From positions 1 through 34,217 of the forward strand of contig JAFVXH010000011.1 in the NCBI GenBank assembly GCA_017501225.1: a stretch of DNA of 34,217 nucleotides, read 5' to 3'. A program made the translations under genes and the position numbers. The notes beneath the pieces are model-generated. The model saw only the letters and a list, made by a program, of their open reading frames with translations. It was not told the DNA's origin and made no database searches. Positions 6,012 through 15,013 of this stretch are shown here, piece after piece. This stretch comes from Clostridia bacterium (GTDB lineage: Bacteria > Bacillota > Clostridia > Oscillospirales > CAG-272). Each line of letters starts with the position of its first letter. Position 1 is the first letter of the stretch.

Positions 6012-9000
6012 TCAAGCCGCGGGAGTTTCTACCTCAACTGCGGGCATCTCGATAGTGACGGTATCACCCAAGATGATGGTGCCGTTTGCGGTGACCACGA
6101 ATGCAGTCACTTCGGTTCCGGTTACAACGCCGGTCAGTGCGTGTACTGCCAGATACTCTGCAGCCTCGCCGCCAACGTCACTTGCAACGTAGGTTTCCTC
6201 GCCGCCCAGAATGCTGGTGTAAACGGTCTGAAGCTCAACGCCGGTTACGTTAGGATCACCCTCGCCTGCGGGAACAGAGATGATGAAGCCAACGGTTACG
6301 TACTCGAGGCTATCGACCGCGGTCACCAGACGAACGTCGGTGTTCTTCTCAGAATTGGTAGCGAGCTGATACTTGACAGTCAGCAGCTCTGCGAACTCTG
6401 CGGGGATCTCTGCTCTTGCAGCAATGGCCAGCTCGCCAAGCTGAGCGTCAACGCCGTTTGCATAGAGAACGTCAAGAGGCTCTACGTCTACACCCTCACC
6501 GAAGATCACAGCGCCAAGGTTGATGTTGCCGGAAGCGTAGCAGTAAACTACGACTTCGCTGGGCTTTGCTTCGCCATCTTCCGAAGCCTCCGGAGTCGTC
6601 ATGACTACGGGGATCGATCCGATGATGGTACCTGCGGTTGCGTTCACGATGCCGGTGTCGTCTTCGTCAACGATGAACTCGGTGGTGAAGATTTTACCAA
6701 CGTTGAGGTTGTTGTAGACTGCAATAGCAGCTGCAGTGCCGTCGTAGGTTACCTTACCGATGATACCGCCAACGAGGTTGTTCGCGTTGTTCGCATCAAG
6801 GGCTACGATCTTACCGTTGTTGCGGTTGTTTGCAATCGTGCCAAAGTAGGTAACGCCTGCGATACCGCCAACAGCCTGTGCGCCGCGGATGTCACCGTTG
6901 TTGGTGCAGTTCAGGACTGCGGAGCGGTTTGCGTATGCTACGATACCGCCGGTGTACTGCTGGTTCTCAACAGTCAGATCCATCTCGTTCTTGCAGTTGA
7001 TGATCTGAGAGCCGAGTGCGAAGGTAGCGATACCTGCGCGAACTGCGTCAGTAGCGCCATCGGGATTGCTGATGGAGCAGCTCTCGTCGATGATCAGGTT
7101 CTGGATGGTTGCGTTGTTCAGCTTGCCGAACAGAGCGATTGCGTTGCCGCCAACGGGCTTCGCGGTCTCGCCGTCAACAGTCCAAGTGCAGCTTGCGTCA
7201 ACGTTCCAGTTCTTGATGCTGTGTCCCAGACCGTCGATCATAGGAAGAACCACGTGATCGAACTTGTTGGGGCTGATATCGGGTGTACCGGTCTCATTGG
7301 GAGCGCCCAGGATGTTGGTGCGGGCAGGCTGCCAACCGATCGGGATGAAGGTCTTCTCTGCGGTAAAGCCGGTGGTGGGATCATTGCTGAAGCTCCAGCC
7401 GGTCATGTCGATGTCGTTGACGATGACGATCATGTGGCCCGCGTTGAAGGAGTTGGGAGCAAAGTATGCAACTGCGGAGAGCATATCCAAGCCTTCAGCG
7501 TCGGTGATCTTCATCAGAGGCTGTGCGGTACCGGTAACGGAAACGGTGGCAACACCCTCAACTTCGGTGGTGGTAACGGAGAATACGTCCTTGATATCGG
7601 GAACCTTGCTGTAATCTGCAGCCTTGTTCCAGATGCGGTCAGAGGAGTAGCCGTAGGTGTCAGCCTCAACAGTGTTGTTGAATGCGGAAACGAATTCAAT
7701 GGTAGAGGGAACCTCCCACGCGAGCTTATTCTTGTAGGTGGTTACAACGAGCTCGTCGCTGGTCCATGCGCGGCTTTCCATGTTCTGAGCGATCGCGCCA
7801 TAGTTGACGTTGCCGCAGCAGAGCAGTCTGTGCGCCTCGTTCCAAAGATTGGTCTCAGCGGTTGCCTGGTCGTCTGCAAAGACGTCGAAGTGTGCAATGC
7901 CTGCGGCAGCACCGTTCTTAACAACGACTGCACCGTAGTTGACGTTATCCAGAACGGCAACGGTATCGGCCAGTCTACCAACGCGGGAAGCGATGCCGGC
8001 AGCTGCCATGATATCGCCACCCTTTGCGATGACGTTACCGTAGTTTGCGCAGTTGATGACCACGCCGGAAGCGCCGCCCTTGGTGTTATTGGAAAATCCG
8101 CCAAAAATACCTGCGAGGTTGGTGCCTGCATTGGAAGCAGGGTCGGTGATCAGACCTGCGTTGGTGCAGCCGATGATTCTGACGGTATCTCCGCGTGCAA
8201 TACCTGCTGCGGTGTTACCGTTGGACATAACGGTTGCTGCGTTGAAGCAGTTGATGATCTGAGAGCCTGCACCTGCGTGCGAGCTGATCGCGCCTGCGTA
8301 ACCGCCGGTGTTGCGGAAGTAGCAGGTGTTGTCGATGACAACGTTCTTAACGGGAGAGTAGTTTCTTCCAAAGAAGCCAACCTTCCATGCGCCGTGTGCG
8401 ACGTTGACCAGATTGCTGATGACGTGTCCCTGGCCGTCGAAGGTGGACTTGAAGTTTGCGGTGGAGTTACAAATAGGCTCCCAAACGATGCCGGACATAT
8501 CCATGTCAGCACCGAGGTATACGGTCTTGTCAGCCGTAAAGCCTGCTGCTGCGTCATCGGAGAGGATGGAGAACTGCAGCAGTGCCGCGGGATCGTAGAT
8601 TACGAATTCCTTCTCTGTAGCAGCCGCAAGATCTGCAGCCGTGGTGTTCGGCAGGATCACGAAGCAATCCGAGAAACTGGTCTTCTTGATGATACGGTCT
8701 GCGTCGTATCCGTGAACAACCTTGTTGTTGGACTCGTTGATCACGAGTCTGTGAGCCATTTCCTCAGGGGTAATATGGCTTCCGGTGTTGTAAACGGGAT
8801 GCTCTGCGTCAAGCGTGCCGTACAGCGCGTTGACCTGACCTGCGCCAACAGCGATGTTCTCTGCCTTCTTGCCCGCGTAGTTGGGAATCAGAGTACCGGA
8901 GCTGGTGCAGTTGGTGATGTTCAGAGTCCACTTAACCTCATCGTAAGCCGGCTGCAGGCAGTTCTTGTGTCCGCGAACGAACGCAGTGATACCGCCAAGC

Positions 9001-10040
9001 CAGGTCAAGGTTGCGGACTTGCTGGTAAGCGTACCGAAGTTTGCGCAGTTGTTGATGGTAACGTTCTGACCACTGGCATGCACGTAAGCCGTGAAGTTAC
9101 CAAGGATGCCGCCGACGTCACCCTGATCCTCGGTGCCGCCGTATGCGATCTCACCGTAGTTGACGCAATCCTGAATCAAAAGATTGGTGCGGCTTGCGCA
9201 GCCCAGAATACCGCCGATGTAGTCGCGGCCGTTGGAAAGAACCGTGCCCGCAAAGGTGCAGTTGGTGATCTGCTGACCGTTTGCGCAGGAGTTACCGACG
9301 ATACCGCCAACCGGAACGGGAGCCTGCTTGCCGACGAACTGAACGGTTGCGGCGCTGTAGCAGTTCACGATCTTACCGACCTTCTTGGAGCCGTTGCTCA
9401 AGAAGCCGACGAGGGAGCCGAGACCGCCCACGTTGTTCATGTTGTTGTTGGTGACCGAAACAACGCAGGTTTCGTCCATACGGAGGTCATAGAGTTGACC
9501 CCAGAGGCATCCGATCAAACCGAAGGAGCCCAGCGTAACGTTCTCATCCGCAGTCAGGATGAGGTTGCTGATGGTGTGGCCGCCGCCGTAGATCACGGTC
9601 TCATACAGACCGGTGTGCGCGTAGCCTGACGTTACGGGCTGGGTAACGGTACCCTTTCTACTGTAGGCACCGATGGAAGTCATTACGATGCCGTACATAT
9701 CGAGGTCCGCGGTGATGACGATGGTCTTGTTGGTAAAGCCGTCGCCCTCATTTACGCGGTCTGCGAACATTTTAAGCTCTTCGGGAGAGTTGATGGTGAT
9801 GGTCAGTGCATCTGCAAAGCCGTGGGGGAACTGTCCACCGGGCTCGCAATACTGACCCATCGGAACGGCGTTGGTCAGATCGGGGGTAGGCTGAACAAGG
9901 CTTGCCTTGTAGCCGACCGTAGACATATCTGCGCCGGTTGCGGTGTCATTCTCTGCGGCTACGCTGAACGGGACAGCGACGACACAGGAAAGAACCATAA
10001 CGAGAGATAACAGAATGAGTGTAATTCTTTTCATTCTCAT
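6012..10040 (-). CDS. giant secreted GLUG-repeat (beta-helix) protein, paralogue 1
   Basis: This 1342-residue secreted protein starts with a Sec signal peptide (MRMKR, a long hydrophobic core, cleavage near VAA-EN about residue 29). The rest is Asn/Gly/Thr/Ala-rich and built of short GLUG-like repeats of the type GGI-x-G...NC-x-N-x-G, predicted to form a right-handed beta-helix. Three large modules are visible. Each opens with a DMxGI/DMTGW element and a GxGHxISNL strand, near residues 113, 513 and 878. A Cys recurs at the same place in many coils (NCTFAGTV, NCANFGTL, NCTNNGDI). A separate C-terminal domain (about 1225-1335; VDSLEYVTVGF, VYTSILGG, VVTANGTIILGD) is shared with the paralogue. 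No LPXTG, dockerin or membrane anchor is present. Adhesin-like surface roles are usual for GLUG proteins, but its ligand is unknown. The ATG has AGAAAGGAA upstream. It is monocistronic with a leader of about 300 nt. Confidence 0.9.
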   Translation of the reverse strand: MRMKRITLILLSLVMVLSCVVAVPFSVAAENDTATGADMSTVGYKASLVQPTPDLTNAVPMGQYCEPGGQFPHGFADALTITINSPEELKMFADRVNEGDGFTNKTIVITADLDMYGIVMTSIGAYSRKGTVTQPVTSGYAHTGLYETVIYGGGHTISNLILTADENVTLGSFGLIGCLWGQLYDLRMDETCVVSVTNNNMNNVGGLGSLVGFLSNGSKKVGKIVNCYSAATVQFVGKQAPVPVGGIVGNSCANGQQITNCTFAGTVLSNGRDYIGGILGCASRTNLLIQDCVNYGEIAYGGTEDQGDVGGILGNFTAYVHASGQNVTINNCANFGTLTSKSATLTWLGGITAFVRGHKNCLQPAYDEVKWTLNITNCTSSGTLIPNYAGKKAENIAVGAGQVNALYGTLDAEHPVYNTGSHITPEEMAHRLVINESNNKVVHGYDADRIIKKTSFSDCFVILPNTTAADLAAATEKEFVIYDPAALLQFSILSDDAAAGFTADKTVYLGADMDMSGIVWEPICNSTANFKSTFDGQGHVISNLVNVAHGAWKVGFFGRNYSPVKNVVIDNTCYFRNTGGYAGAISSHAGAGSQIINCFNAATVMSNGNTAAGIARGDTVRIIGCTNAGLITDPASNAGTNLAGIFGGFSNNTKGGASGVVINCANYGNVIAKGGDIMAAAGIASRVGRLADTVAVLDNVNYGAVVVKNGAAAGIAHFDVFADDQATAETNLWNEAHRLLCCGNVNYGAIAQNMESRAWTSDELVVTTYKNKLAWEVPSTIEFVSAFNNTVEADTYGYSSDRIWNKAADYSKVPDIKDVFSVTTTEVEGVATVSVTGTAQPLMKITDAEGLDMLSAVAYFAPNSFNAGHMIVIVNDIDMTGWSFSNDPTTGFTAEKTFIPIGWQPARTNILGAPNETGTPDISPNKFDHVVLPMIDGLGHSIKNWNVDASCTWTVDGETAKPVGGNAIALFGKLNNATIQNLIIDESCSISNPDGATDAVRAGIATFALGSQIINCKNEMDLTVENQQYTGGIVAYANRSAVLNCTNNGDIRGAQAVGGIAGVTYFGTIANNRNNGKIVALDANNANNLVGGIIGKVTYDGTAAAIAVYNNLNVGKIFTTEFIVDEDDTGIVNATAGTIIGSIPVVMTTPEASEDGEAKPSEVVVYCYASGNINLGAVIFGEGVDVEPLDVLYANGVDAQLGELAIAARAEIPAEFAELLTVKYQLATNSEKNTDVRLVTAVDSLEYVTVGFIISVPAGEGDPNVTGVELQTVYTSILGGEETYVASDVGGEAAEYLAVHALTGVVTGTEVTAFVVTANGTIILGDTVTIEMPAVEVETPAA

Positions 10041-10151
10041 GGCAAAAATTCCTTTCTGTTTGATTTGTGTTGGGCGAGTAAGCGTCAGATCCTGCGATGG
10101 TGCCCTGCCACCGCACGACCGGTCTGTTTTACAGAAAGCGCTGTGCCTTCG

Positions 10152-10216
10152 TGCGCATTGGGGCTCTTTCCCGTCAAAGATTCCTCAATGTGCCCATTCA
10201 CACTGCCCCGCAGCGC
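10152..10216 (-). ncRNA. conserved 65-nt block in the leader of GLUG gene 1
   Basis: In the untranslated leader, this block aligns without gaps to 14810-14874 in the leader of the paralogue, at about 53 of 65 positions. On the minus strand, GCGC and GGGGC near the 5' end can pair with GCCCC and GCGC at the 3' end, with a TGC/AAT internal loop. The conserved middle CACATTGAGGAATC is left in the apical part. It may be a cis-acting RNA element; it matches no riboswitch I know. Mismatches do not favour third codon positions and there is no start codon with a ribosome site, so coding is unlikely. Confidence 0.5.
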
Positions 10217-10297
10217 TGAGGCGTTCCGCTTTCTGCTCCGCGGATGATTTGAGGTTCAAATCTCCGCAGATCTCCGAAAATCAGCAATTTGCACAAT

Positions 10298-10320
10298 TTG
10301 CACAAAATCTATTTGTGCAA
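10298..10320 (-). promoter_or_regulatory. 9-bp hairpin at the 5' end of leader 1
   Basis: TTGCACAAA and TTTGTGCAA are perfect arms around a 5-nt loop, about 25 nt below the predicted transcript start. The paralogous leader has related TTGTGCA/TGCACAA and ATCAGCA/TGCTGAT pairs at 14944-14993. It may protect the 5' end or act as an operator. Another TTTGCACAA copy lies next to it. Confidence 0.5.
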
Positions 10321-10349
10321 GATAGCATTTCTGCCTATTTTTCACCTTT

Positions 10350-10378
10350 ATTCTATCACAAAAAGGATAGATTGTCAA
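10350..10378 (-). promoter_or_regulatory. sigma-A promoter of GLUG gene 1
   Basis: On the minus strand, TTGACA (10373-10378), a 17-nt spacer and TAGAAT (10350-10355). It predicts a leader of about 300 nt before the start codon at 10040. The AT-rich stretch 10384-10500 upstream holds no gene. Confidence 0.9.
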
Positions 10379-10519
10379 TATCTACTACAAAAAACTTGTT
10401 CTTATTTTTCATCTTTTTTCGAAAAAAATAGGTCCTGATCGCCAGAACGCGGAAGGATTCGGGCGGCGGTCAAACCGTTCCTATTTATATATATTACGCG
10501 CGCGTGGAGGTTGTGAACG

Positions 10520-10552
10520 AAAAAAGGGGCGAAGCGCCAAGCGCTTCGCCCC
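10520..10552 (-). terminator. terminator of GLUG gene 2 and the 42-residue peptide
   Basis: On the minus strand, GGGGCGAAGCGC, a 3-nt loop, GCGCTTCGCCCC (10526-10552), then TTTTTT (10520-10525). Both stem arms are the same as in the terminator at 5958-5984. Confidence 0.95.
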
Positions 10553-10565
10553 GAAAGGGTTCTGA

Positions 10566-10694
10566 TTAGAACTTTTCCCAGCCCAGATCATTCCAGGACT
10601 TGGACTCACCCGTGCCTTCAGACTGAGCAGAAAGGGTGAGAACATCCTCGTTCTCGAGGAGAACAACTTCGATATTCAATGCTTCGTATTTCAT
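10566..10694 (-). CDS. 42-residue peptide, downstream of GLUG gene 2
   Basis: This short gene reads MKYEALNIEVVLLENEDVLT at its start, continues LSAQSEGTGESKSWNDLG and ends WEKF before TAA. The ribosome site GAAAGGAG is well placed and the start codon is 22 nt after the stop of the giant gene. The terminator follows 13 nt later, so it is part of that transcript. It has an acidic, amphipathic N-terminal half and a Ser/Gly/Trp-containing tail, with no signal peptide, no Cys and no membrane segment. The two-part look is reminiscent of a leader-core precursor peptide, but no modification enzyme or dedicated exporter is nearby, so function is open. It could also be a small partner or regulator of the secreted protein. 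Paralogue 1 has no equivalent. Confidence 0.75.
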   Translation of the reverse strand: MKYEALNIEVVLLENEDVLTLSAQSEGTGESKSWNDLGWEKF

Positions 10695-10716
10695 TGTTCA
10701 ATTCTCCTTTCTGTAA

Positions 10717-13700
10717 TCAGGCAACAATGTTGCGAGCAGCACCGTAGATCACAGTGCCGTTTGCGGTGATGACATACGCCTCAACGGTGAATTCCGTATC
10801 AGCGGGAATGTCGGTGAGCGTGAATACTGCGAAGTATTCGGAGTTCTCGTAGCCAACTTCATCGGGAGTGTAGGTCTCATCTGCGCCGATGATGGAGCTG
10901 TATACGGTGGACATGGGAACCTCTGCGTACTGATCGCCGCACTTGATTCTGAAGCCAACAGTGCCGTATGCGAGCGTGTCAACGGTGGTTACGAAACGGA
11001 GAGCAACTTCGTTGCCGGTACCGTTCTGGTAAGCCGTGGTGAGCATCGCAACGATCTCTGCAGGAGTGGTAGCTCTTGCGGGAACGCTGAGCGCGGTGGT
11101 CACGCCGATTCCGTGCTCGTATTTCATACCTTGGATGGGAGCCTCGGTACCGTAAGCAACGCCGCCAAGGTCAATGTTGTTCGCCTCGTACAGATTGCCC
11201 GCGGTTTGAACACGCGCTGCAATCGCACCTGCATACAGTTCATAGATGTACTCCTGCGTTTCATCGTCCAGAGTTCTTGCACGAGTATAAACCGTACCAA
11301 CGTTGAGGTTGTTGAGAACTCTGGGAGTTGCACCGGCTGCGTGCCAGGTGCCCAGGATACCTGCTGTGTAGTTAACGCCGGTAATCGCACCGTTGTTGCG
11401 GTTGTTTGCGAAGAAGGCAATAGAGTTGGTGTTAGCAGCGATACCTGCAGCGGAGATGTGCGTAGAGGTAATGTCACCGTTGTTGGTGCAGTTTACAACT
11501 GCGCAAGTGTTTGCAAAGCCCATGATACCGCCTGCATAAGAGCCGGTGAGGTCTGCCTCGTTCTTGCAGTTGACAACTGCGGTGTAGTTACCGTAGGTCA
11601 CGAATGCACGAACCGCGTTGGTAGCGCCTGCCTGGTTGTTCAGCTGGCAGCTCTCGTCCAGAATGAGGTTCTGAATGACGGAGTACCAGGTATTGGCGAA
11701 CAGACCGATGTTGTTACCGCCGTGGTAGGTCGTCGTATCACCGTCTACGGTGTAGAACTTATCGTAGTTTACGACCCAGTTCTTAACCTCGTGTCCAAGA
11801 CCGTCGACAAAGCCGCGGAAGATCTGCTTGGTATCGTAGGAGTTGACGTTGGGGTTACCGTTTTCGGTAGCTCTGGGAGCGACCCAACCGATCGGAACGA
11901 ATACGTTGGGAGCGGTCCAGACAGCAGCCGTATCGGTGATGTCCTCAGGGAAGCTCCAGCCGGTCATATCAATGTCGTTTGCAATGACGATCTGGCTGTT
12001 ATTCAAGGTGGTGGGAGCGAAGTGTGCGATGATGGAGAGCATATCCAGACCCTCAGCATTGGTAACCTTCATCAGAGGCTTAGCGGTGCCGCTGACGGCA
12101 GAGCCGTTGAAGGTAAACACGCTGGTGATGTCGGGAACCTTGCTGTAATCTGCAGCCTTGCTCATGACACGGCTCTCAGCGTAGCCGTGGAGATCGGTGG
12201 TGGAAACGTTGCCGCAAACAGCACCGAGCGTGCAGCTCAGATCCTGAGTCGGAACAACGCTACCGGGATTGGTCGAGAAGCTGAACGTTGCGAACTCGGT
12301 CTGTGCCCAGTTGTTGTTCGCTACGTAGTTAACGAGAGTTCCGTAGTTGGTGTTGTTTGCACAAACCATGTAAGAGGGCTGCAGCCAGTTGCCGGTAGCG
12401 GATGCCTGATCGGCAGCAACGACCTGGAAGGTAACGATTGCAGAAACTGCGCCGCCTGCGTTCATGTTGTCAACAAGACCGTAGTTTGCGTTGCCGAGGA
12501 CGACGGATGCGCCCGCAGCGTAGCCTACGCGGGATGCGATACCTGCGATACCTGCGATGTTGTTATTGGCGCGTCCGTTGTGAACGGTACCGTAGTTTGC
12601 GTTGTTGACGATCTTACCCCAACCGCCACGGCCGGCGTTGGAGAAGCCGCCGAAGATACCTGCGAGGTTGGTCAGACCGTTAGAGTTGGGGTCAGTGATC
12701 AGACCCGCGTTGGTGCAGTTGTAAACGTCGCACTGGTCGGCACGAACGATACCTGCAGCGGTGTTACCGTAGGACATAACGGTTGCCTGGTTGAAGCAGT
12801 TGATAATGGCAGGAGCGTTACCGGTGCCTACCTTACCTGCGTTTGCGTTGATACCTGCAGCGTAGCCGCTGGTGCTCTTGAACATGCAGGTACCGTCAAC
12901 AACAATGTTCTTGATGATACCGTAGTAACGTCCGAAGAGAGCAACGTTGAAGTTGCCGCTGGATACAACGACCAGGTTGCTGATGGTATGACCCTGACCG
13001 TCGAAGGTACTCAGGCAAACTGCAGCAGACTTGGAGATCGGGCTCCAGGTGATGCCGGACATATCCATGTCAGCACCGAGGTAGATGGTCTTATCCTTGG
13101 TGAAGACGGTTGCGGTGTTGGACATGTTTGCCGCAAAGTTCAGGAATGCCTCGGGCGTGTAGATTACAAAGCCGTTCTGCGTTGCAGCGTTGACCTGATC
13201 CAGGGTAGTGGTAGCAGTGATCTCGAAGCAGTCGTCGAAGTTATCCTTCTTAATCACGCGACCTGCTGCGTAACCGTAGTGAACCTTGTTGTTCTCCTCG
13301 TTGACAACGAGCTGACCGTTCTGTGCGGAAGCGGGTCCGTGAGCACCGTTGACGATGGTCGCAGCATCGGTGGTCCAGTTATAGAAGGACTCTACCATAT
13401 CGGAGTAGGTTGCGATGGTAGCCGCATCCTTACCCGTATAGTTGGGAACCATTGCACCCGCACTGGTGCAGTTGGTAATGTTCAGCGTCCAGGTGGTGTC
13501 GGGGTACTTTTCGAGGTTGGTAGCGGAGAGACCGCGAACCATACCGACGATACCGCCGATCCAGGTCTTGGCTGCATTCGTGGTGGTCAGAGTACCGTAG
13601 TTGATGCAGTTGTCAATGTAGATGGTCTGGTTTGCTGCGTTGGCGTAGGGAGTGAAGTTACCCAGAATACCGCCGACGTCACCGTAGTCAGCGGTACCGG

Positions 13701-14580
13701 TGTAGGTCACCTCGCCCTTGTTGACGCAGTTGGTAATGTAGAGCGCGTTACGCTGTGCGCTACCAACGATACCGCCAAGGTAATCGTAATCGCTGGAGGA
13801 AACCTTACCTGCGAAGGTGCAGTTGACAACGTACTCAACGTTTGCGCTGGTACTACCAACGATACCGCCTACAGGAGCGCGGCCGGTGGTGGAACCGGTG
13901 TAAACGAGGGTTGCTGCACTGTAGCAGTTCTCGATCTTACCTACCAAAGTCGCGTTACCGAGACGTCCGACAAAGGAGCCGACACCGCCGTCAGCTGCAG
14001 CTGCAACTGTAGCAGTGATGGTACAGGTGTCATCCATTCTCAGGTCGTAGAGCTGACCCCAGAGGAAGCCGATCAGACCGAAGGACTTTGCGCCGCCGGT
14101 CATGGTCAGGTTGCTGATGGTGTGGCCCTGACCGTAAACGATGGTGTTATACAGACCGGTGTGAGCGTAGTTGGCAGCAACGGGCTGTGCAACGGTGCCC
14201 TTTCTTGCCTGTGCGCCGATGGAGTCCATCGTGATGCCGGTCATGTCGATGTCATCGATGAAGACAACGGTCATGTTGGTGAAGCCGTCACCCTCGTTAA
14301 CGCGGTCTGCGAACATTTTCAGTTCAGCGCCGCTGCCGATGGTAACAGTCATCGCCGTCTTGTGGTTGTACGCATAAGCATCGGCTGCGCAATAAGCCGT
14401 CATGGTGATCGCCTCGGAAACGTCAGCGGTCTTGACGTTCTCAGGCTTGTATCCCACGAGCGACTCGTCCGCACCGGTTGCGGTTGCATTCTCTGCGGCT
14501 ACGCTGAACGGGACAGCCACGACGCAGGAAAGAACCATCACAAGGGAAAGCAGAATGAGTGCAATTCTTTTCATTCTCAT
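10717..14580 (-). CDS. giant secreted GLUG-repeat (beta-helix) protein, paralogue 2
   Basis: This 1287-residue protein is colinear with the protein encoded at 6012-10040. It has the same signal peptide with nearly identical DNA. There are three modules, opening near residues 113, 505 and 870 (DIDMTGITMDSIGA, ADMDMSGITWSPI, NDIDMTGWSFPED). The C-terminal domain lies at about 1185-1285 (LRFVTTVDTLAYGTVGF, TVYSSIIGADETY, AYVITANGTVIYG). GLUG-type coils such as GGIVGSTSAN, NCINYGTL and NCTNNGDI recur throughout, with a repeated Cys. Beta-helix folding and extracellular location are inferred from family knowledge. No cell-wall anchor is visible. Interior loops are well diverged from paralogue 1 while the module framework is kept. 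Its transcript has a leader of about 430 nt and also carries the 42-residue peptide gene. Confidence 0.9.
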   Translation of the reverse strand: MRMKRIALILLSLVMVLSCVVAVPFSVAAENATATGADESLVGYKPENVKTADVSEAITMTAYCAADAYAYNHKTAMTVTIGSGAELKMFADRVNEGDGFTNMTVVFIDDIDMTGITMDSIGAQARKGTVAQPVAANYAHTGLYNTIVYGQGHTISNLTMTGGAKSFGLIGFLWGQLYDLRMDDTCTITATVAAAADGGVGSFVGRLGNATLVGKIENCYSAATLVYTGSTTGRAPVGGIVGSTSANVEYVVNCTFAGKVSSSDYDYLGGIVGSAQRNALYITNCVNKGEVTYTGTADYGDVGGILGNFTPYANAANQTIYIDNCINYGTLTTTNAAKTWIGGIVGMVRGLSATNLEKYPDTTWTLNITNCTSAGAMVPNYTGKDAATIATYSDMVESFYNWTTDAATIVNGAHGPASAQNGQLVVNEENNKVHYGYAAGRVIKKDNFDDCFEITATTTLDQVNAATQNGFVIYTPEAFLNFAANMSNTATVFTKDKTIYLGADMDMSGITWSPISKSAAVCLSTFDGQGHTISNLVVVSSGNFNVALFGRYYGIIKNIVVDGTCMFKSTSGYAAGINANAGKVGTGNAPAIINCFNQATVMSYGNTAAGIVRADQCDVYNCTNAGLITDPNSNGLTNLAGIFGGFSNAGRGGWGKIVNNANYGTVHNGRANNNIAGIAGIASRVGYAAGASVVLGNANYGLVDNMNAGGAVSAIVTFQVVAADQASATGNWLQPSYMVCANNTNYGTLVNYVANNNWAQTEFATFSFSTNPGSVVPTQDLSCTLGAVCGNVSTTDLHGYAESRVMSKAADYSKVPDITSVFTFNGSAVSGTAKPLMKVTNAEGLDMLSIIAHFAPTTLNNSQIVIANDIDMTGWSFPEDITDTAAVWTAPNVFVPIGWVAPRATENGNPNVNSYDTKQIFRGFVDGLGHEVKNWVVNYDKFYTVDGDTTTYHGGNNIGLFANTWYSVIQNLILDESCQLNNQAGATNAVRAFVTYGNYTAVVNCKNEADLTGSYAGGIMGFANTCAVVNCTNNGDITSTHISAAGIAANTNSIAFFANNRNNGAITGVNYTAGILGTWHAAGATPRVLNNLNVGTVYTRARTLDDETQEYIYELYAGAIAARVQTAGNLYEANNIDLGGVAYGTEAPIQGMKYEHGIGVTTALSVPARATTPAEIVAMLTTAYQNGTGNEVALRFVTTVDTLAYGTVGFRIKCGDQYAEVPMSTVYSSIIGADETYTPDEVGYENSEYFAVFTLTDIPADTEFTVEAYVITANGTVIYGAARNIVA

Positions 14581-14809
14581 GGTGAAAAAATTTCCTTTCT
14601 GTTATTTGTTTGTGGGTTGGCATATGGGCCCGATCGGCGTGTCCGTACCGCCCCCGCCTGCCAAGGTCGCGCCGTGCCGCTCGGTGTCCTCGTTCCACCG
14701 TGTGCGTCACGCCTCTGCGGAACCGAAGCTCCGACTCCCGTAGCGTAGCAGGCAACGGGGCTTCCCCGCAAGCCTTGCCCATATTGTTTGCAAAGAGCTT
14801 CTCACCTTC

Positions 14810-14874
14810 TGCGCATTGGGGCTTCCTCCCGTTTTGGATTCCTCAATGTGCCGAACTGCACTGCCCCGCAGCGC
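14810..14874 (-). ncRNA. conserved 65-nt block in the leader of GLUG gene 2
   Basis: This is the second copy of the block at 10152-10216, same length and no gaps. The predicted closing pairs GCGC/GCGC and GGGGC/GCCCC are identical in both copies, so they give no covariation evidence. Between this block and the start codon lies a GC-rich stretch (14620-14780) that the first leader lacks and that could form further hairpins. Confidence 0.5.
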
Positions 14875-15013
14875 ATCGGTGATGCCGCTCTCCCCATAGG
14901 TTTTTTTGATTTTTGCAAAAAATTCCCCTATAGGACGCCAAAAATCAGCAGAGTGCACAATTTGCCCTTTGTTTCCTTGTGCAAATTGCTGATCCTGCCT
15001 ATTTCGCATCACC

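Noticed and set aside
5925..9629. Plus-strand open frame of 1234 codons opposite GLUG gene 1
   Set aside because: It mirrors the repeat-rich gene on the other strand. It has no ribosome site or signal peptide and an odd Val/Asp/Cys-rich composition. A similar shadow lies opposite GLUG gene 2 (11113-14748), which is explained by shared codon bias.
10152..10216. Reading the leader block as a conserved peptide (ALRGS...HIEES...SPNA)
   Set aside because: The frame is open in both copies, but there is no start codon with a ribosome site and differences do not fall mainly on third positions, so an RNA or DNA element is preferred.
10566..10694. Calling the 42-residue gene a RiPP (modified peptide) cluster
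   Set aside because: No modification enzyme, protease or dedicated transporter is adjacent; the nearest ABC exporter is 16 kb away and has its own promoter and terminator.
6012..14580. CRISPR array or tandem DNA repeats in the GLUG genes
   Set aside because: The repeats are protein-level and degenerate at DNA level; there are no identical repeats with regular spacers.
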